This document shows, piece after piece, positions 59,575 to 64,000 of a stretch of 64,000 nt of DNA. The notes below the pieces were generated by a model, which did no database searches, was not told the origin of the DNA, and saw nothing but the letters and a program-made list of their open reading frames with translations. The stretch comes from Siphonodentalium dalli. Its lineage: Eukaryota; Mollusca; Scaphopoda; Gadilida; Siphonodentaliidae. The DNA is taken from NCBI GenBank assembly GCA_032622095.1, contig CP136069.1:65683319-65747318 (forward strand). The letters run 5' to 3'. Position 1 is the first letter of the stretch, and every line of letters begins with the position of its first letter. Both the position numbers and the translations under genes were made by a program.

Positions 59575-59700
59575 TTAACTCTTCCATGACTGGAGCTTCC
59601 TGAAATTTTTTGAAAACCCTGTACCAAAACATTCTCTTTATAGGAGAATGCACAGGATCTTTAATGCTGCACCACCACAGGTCCCGTCATGAAAGTGTTA
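59575..59700. mobile_element. S1 shell, core almost deleted
   Basis: TTAACTCTTCCATGACTGGA to CCCGTCATGAAAGTGTTAA, with only CATTCTCTTTATAGGAGAAT left of the core. Confidence 0.78.
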
Positions 59701-60238
59701 AGTTCAGTTGAACTGATTATCAGAATGTATCCCACCAATGAATAGGACTCTGACTGTACCTGTTTTATCTTTTGGTCAATTTGTCATCTGCACACCCCTC
59801 CAAATGAATAATAGACTGTATAGACAATACCAATACACTGTATATACTTATATAATGGAGTGGAAAAACATACATGTATTTAGTCCGAACATTTCCATCC
59901 AATAAATAGGACTGACCTTGTGCACTTATATTATCTGTCATCTGCATATTTTCTTGAACACCCCTCCAAATGAATAATAGACCATTCCAATGTATACTTT
60001 TATAACTGAGTGGGAGAATCTATTTAGTATAGAATGGGTTAAAGAACATGCTCTCTTGGCTTTTAGCTTCTGGTGAATAAAATAGCATGTTTATAACAAG
60101 GTGTGCCACTTTAAAGATGCTTTCTTGTTTAAAATTGAATTTTCTATGTATACATTTCATATCATTTCTATGTTTTAGAAAGACATCAAATGTTTTTACT
60201 TTCAAAACACATTAATTTTGTTTATTGCTGTACCTCCA

Positions 60239-60644
60239 CAAGCCTGAATTTAGTGTGCCTGTCATTTGCAGAATGAGGTCCCCAGAGGGTAATTTAGTGA
60301 TGCTATCCCACATAATGGGCTAGCATCACTAAAATTCAACCTCTGGGGACCTCAGTCTGCTTAGGCATCATCTTCTCTGGAAAGTTTCTTTATTATTTAA
60401 TTTCTATAGAAACTTCTTCACAAAGATACTATTTCTTTTTCAGTTTAGTTTCTCAATATCCCCAAATTGGCAGATTTGCATAATCGAGGTTCCCAATGGG
60501 TGTACATCGCAATATTCACCATTTGGGAACTTCAATCTGTGTCTATGTCTCCCATAGCAGATGAGGCCATGCGGGATAGCATCACTAAATTCACACTCTG
60601 GGGACCTCATTCTGCAAATGACAGGCACACTAAACTCAGGCTTG
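60239..60644. mobile_element. M1 MITE (subfamily B)
   Basis: CAAGCCTGAATTTAGTGTG to CACTAAACTCAGGCTTG. Flanks CCTCCACA and GCTCCACA match at 7 of 8, with the CA shared with the terminus. Confidence 0.85.
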
Positions 60645-60972
60645 GCTCCACACAGCGGCCACTATACAGAAGCAGAGTGAAATAGACCTAATGTGAATAA
60701 CAGATATTATCACAAAGCAGAATAAATCAGGAGAGTTTGCCACAAGCTCCAGTAAACTATATGAGGAAAAAATGTAAATATAACATATTCTCTCCCACCA
60801 GGGTGGTGAAATGCCTTTGTTATTTTTTACGAGGACTTGGCTAAGGCCATTATAAAAAAACAAATTGTTTCTGTTTCGCCTACTGTACCTGAAAAAAATG
60901 TTGTTGACCTACAAGGATGCTGCAACAGGGACCACTCTAGAGGGCGACTTGGGAGACATATTCTCCCTTATA

Positions 60973-61130
60973 CAGTAATGCCCTAAGTAATCGACTCCAT
61001 AACCACAGCAGAATTATGGGTAACTGAGAGCTTTCCAATGAATGGCAACAAGCCATATTTCCGACTAAATCCTGAAAAGTTACTCATAATTCTGCTGTGG
61101 TTATGGAGTCGATTACTTAAGGCATTACTA
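60973..61130. mobile_element. M2 foldback MITE, left arm shortened
   Basis: CAGTAATGCCCTAAGTAATC to AAGGCATTACT. Part of the left inner arm is missing. Confidence 0.82.
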
Positions 61131-61362
61131 TATGTCACTTCTCCATATTAATTTTGTCCCAGGCAGAAGTGACTTCTCTCTCATATACCAGTACATGGGG
61201 TCAATTTAATTTTTAAAATTTGTATAGCATTTTGTAGCCCTGGCTAGATTTTGTATAGCGTTCCCTACCAATACATGTGTTTTCATCGTAAATTGGTTAG
61301 CAGAAATTGGAAATTGCATCGTAAATTGGGATGAAAATCCAGTTAAATAGAGCCCTGCAGTA

Positions 61363-61490
61363 CAGTAATGCCCTAAATAATCGACTCCTTAACCACAGCA
61401 GAATTATGGGTAACTTTTCAGGATTTAGTCGGAAATATGGCTTGTTGCCATTCATCGGAAAGCTCTCAGTGATTATTTAGGGCATAACTG
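61363..61490. mobile_element. M2 foldback MITE, right arm mostly deleted
   Basis: CAGTAATGCCCTAAATAATC, complete left arm to GAAAGCTCTCAGTG, then only GATTATTTAGGGCATAACTG. Confidence 0.82.
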
Positions 61491-61576
61491 TATACATATT
61501 TCAGCAGCATATTTCAAGTTTATTTACTGATTATGGTGTCCTTTCTCATTATAATGGTTTTATGAATGGGCTCTTT

Positions 61577-62155
61577 AGGGCCCTGCGAAGCTTTGAAGAT
61601 TTGATTCAGTGTCGACATTAGCGATCAGATTTGGGATCGATACCGAATCGGCTCTCCGATTCGTATATAATCGAATCGGCCTATTCTTTATGGGGACAAA
61701 CAACTAAATTATTTATTTATGGAGCTCCATTGATGGGGCAATTGCCGCATTGCACCGTGTTTTCCAGCCTGGAGGTTTGATGTAATTTAGATTTTTCTGG
61801 AGTAGTCAAGTAGTGTATCTTCAGTAGTAATTATTCATTTTATAGTCGGCTTCAAGGTCTGCTTAGAATGCTTTAGAGGACTTATATGTCACATATTAGA
61901 CTTAGTGATATATAGTTTCGATTTTCGTTCAAAATAAAGTCTGAGTTTGAGTCGCAAAGAGTTTGTCTGTGAACTCTGTCTTCATTCTTTGTTTCGTATT
62001 CGGAAAAAGTTTCAGCAATAATAAGTAGTATTCCAATGGTCATCTATGTTTTTTCTCCGCCCAGTGTTTGTCCTGATTCAATGTCGACATCAGACACCCG
62101 AATCGATTCGAGATTCGATTCGGTTGCTGAATTTTCGATTCGCAGGGCCCTAGGG
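61577..62155. mobile_element. Inverted-repeat element, AGGGCCCTGCGAA ends
   Basis: TAGGGCCCTGCGAAGCTTTG at the left and AATTTTCGATTCGCAGGGCC, CTA at the right. Subterminal GATTCAGTGTCGACATTAG and TTCAATGTCGACATCAGA pair or repeat. Repeated CGAATCG words occur inside. Probably hAT-like from the terminal sequence. Confidence 0.7.
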
Positions 62156-62629
62156 CTTGTGTTGCACAAAACTTATTGGATCATAGAAGAGTGATGTTGG
62201 GGTGTAAATTGAACTTCAGCCATTGTTACATGTACTTCTCCCTGATAATAGTCTATTTCTTCCAAATAAGTTAACCAAACAGGAAGAAGTGACTTCTCTC
62301 AATTTGAAACCTCTAGGCTGGTGCCTGTGTTGCAAGCTGTCCGCAAACACAACACATATATATAGTAGTATATCTATATATCTTTCTAAAAAAAATAATT
62401 TGCAAATAACAAAACAAAACAACACAAAAACAATTCCCTGCATTTGTGCCTGACTTATTCATTTTTTTAACCAACAAATGGGAAACCATTAAGTTCTTTT
62501 ATTTGGCCTAATACGGGGCAGAAAGCAGACACATTAAGGTGTCCCATAGTGTTACAGGTATGAATGAGGACAATCAAGAATAGCTATTAAACCAACATAA
62601 TTTGATGAGCAAGATAGTGGGGCACAATT

Positions 62630-63059
62630 AAGCCTTCAAATAGTGTGTCTGTCATTTGCAGAATGAGGTCCCCAGAGGGTTAATTTAGTGATGCTAACCA
62701 GATGGCAGGCTTCACCCACTGGGAACCTCATTCTGCCAAGGCCTCAACTGCTATGGGAGATCTAGGATCAGATTGAAGTTCCCCAGTTGAAGTTGGCGAT
62801 GATCACCATTAGTCACCTCGATTATGCATTTTATCTTCTGCAAATTAGGGGATATAGAAATTGAACAGAAGGGAAAAAGTATACTAAAAACAATGTTAAT
62901 TTGAGACTATAGATACTTCCCAGAAGATGAGACCTAAACATAATAAGGTCCCCAGAAGGTGAATTTAGTGATGCTAGCCCACTGTGCATGGTAGTGTCAC
63001 TAAATTCACCCTCTGGTGACCTCATTCTGCAAATGACAGACACACTAATTCAAGGCTTG
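62630..63059. mobile_element. M1 MITE, full
   Basis: AAGCCTTCAAATAGTGTGTC to ACACTAATTCAAGGCTTG. The left palindrome is shortened after GATGCTAACC. Confidence 0.85.
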
Positions 63060-64000
63060 GTAGGGCTTGAATTTTTAATTTCCTTGCTGGCTCAGAGAGC
63101 ATTGTGTTTGAAGAGGGTCCGCTTCGGCACAATATTCATGAGGTTTAATCAGGCGTGAGAAGTGAAATCGCATGAGTGACTCTGGCAGAATAAACTCCGC
63201 TCTGTGCGGAGATGATACATTGTCAGGATGGATTACAGAAACCAATGGACTTCAAAGGGAACCATATGATGAGAATGGATGGAATTACACTCCTATACTA
63301 ATTGTTAGACTTGTGAAATATAAGCTACTAGGAAACACTGTTTTATTCATCCACGCACCCTCGCTCACTGACAGATGCAAACAACAGTAATAGAAATCCA
63401 ATTTCACTAACAGTTTCGACCAAAATACATTGGGTCCTGCCAGAAAACTAATGATTGTTTTGTTCTGCTGTGAAATCATTATTGAAGAATATGGGGAATC
63501 AAACATATTATCTTTAGGCTTTAATATGCATGGACCGATCTGATAATAAATTTAGTCCAAATTTTCTAGGCCAATTTTCAGTTGAAAAATACTTTCAATT
63601 AACATTATTCATAAATATGGCAGTATGGCACAAACATCACAATTTGGGGATCGAGAATTGCACTTCAACAAGGGGGCACAAGGAGGGGGGGGGGGGGCAT
63701 TTCATTCTTCATAGATTGGTAAGAAATACCTCATATAATAGTTAAAATAGCATTACTATATTGTCCTAAGAGAAAAATATATAAATTCAAATGGCTTATC
63801 CTAATATCAGACTAACAAAACATTTTACAGAATTGGGAAATTGTCTGATTCAAGCATGGAGAATCAAAGTCTGGCAACCTAAAACACTCCCTCCCCCATG
63901 TCTCTGACTTTAATTAGGCCTAAATAAAAAAGACTTCTGTTACCACTAACCCAGTTGAGCCTATTTTGAACTACCAAGTGTACACATTTTATTGTGAGTT

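Larger units (their letters stand above)
59310..60042. mobile_element. M4 element carrying nested M2 and S1
   Basis: TTAACCTTTTCTATACTAAA at the left; GACTGTATAGACAATACCAA, ACTGAGTGGGAGAATCTATT and GTATAGAATGGGTTAA at the right. An internal part is duplicated (CCCCTCCAAATGAATAATAG at 59798 and 59961). Confidence 0.72.
59275..64000 (-). other. Upstream intron of the CACHD1-like gene, no exon found
   Basis: I read the minus strand for the expected N-terminal segments (helical VWA_N region and CDRLSTTV/FNPGRDL-like motifs) and found none, so the preceding exon probably lies beyond 64000. The interval is filled with the elements listed below. 62156-62628 and 63060-64000 show nothing recognisable except a poly-G run (63687-63697). 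Confidence 0.55.

Noticed and set aside
63172-63390. Plus-strand ORF MSDSGRINSALCGDDTLSG as a gene or first exon
   Set aside because: No recognisable domain, no supporting splice sites, and wrong strand for the CACHD1-like gene.
59275-64000. Upstream VWA_N exons of the CACHD1-like gene within the window
   Set aside because: I read the minus strand for the expected motifs and phase and found no candidate. They probably lie beyond the right edge, though a short exon could have been missed.

Overview
The window reads as animal nuclear DNA, AT-rich and dominated by mobile elements. Nothing bacterial is present: there are no operons, and the one host gene is split into many short exons with GT-AG introns. 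The organism is probably a lophotrochozoan. A mollusc is my best guess, because several intronic repeats carry the 'agggccataactc' and 'gacggacaga' motifs I associate with mollusc genomes. I hold that guess at about 0.5.

The host gene is a CACHD1 homologue (VWFA and Cache domain-containing protein 1, an alpha2delta-like membrane protein) on the minus strand. I could chain 26 consecutive coding exons from 59274 down to a stop codon at 19795. All splice phases agree, giving 1,158 complete codons plus the stop. The chain covers the end of the VWA_N region, the VWA domain with its MIDAS, both Cache regions, the cysteine-rich membrane-proximal region, one transmembrane helix and a cytosolic tail. 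The signal peptide and first roughly 200 residues must lie beyond 64000. Unusual points are duplicated splice sites at exons 2, 4 and 5, a MITE 19 nt from an acceptor, an 'LPGQT' hexapeptide repeat in the tail, and a stop codon inside a minisatellite.

Positions 1-11500 are a transposon graveyard, mostly on the minus strand. A decayed tyrosine-recombinase-type (DIRS/Ngaro-like) retrotransposon has a gag-like region and a reverse transcriptase running off the left edge, with an SGNH-hydrolase-like ORF beside it. Next comes a jockey/CR1-type LINE (LINE2, 3970-4690 and 9720-11480) split by a younger CR1/Rex1-like LINE (LINE1, 4692-9735). LINE1 ORF1 is itself interrupted by a 1.5-kb inverted-repeat element (7933-9467). 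That element carries a broken ORF resembling the DNA-binding domain of nuclear respiratory factor 1 (NRF1/Erect wing), which is the most unexpected object in the window.

From 11500 to 64000 the intergenic and intronic DNA is packed with short non-autonomous elements. M1 (370-480 bp) has CAAGCC/GGCTTG ends and 8-bp target duplications, so it is hAT-like. M2 is a near-perfect foldback palindrome of about 210 bp with CAGTAATGCC ends at TA. A set of TTAA-flanked, piggyBac-like shells also occurs. One palindromic core (CCAATGCATTCTCTTATATA and its complement) sits inside at least four different terminal shells, and one of those shells also exists without the core. M5, M6 and M7, a pogo/Tigger-like relic, a hAT-like insertion, SINE-like sequences and minisatellites fill most of the rest.
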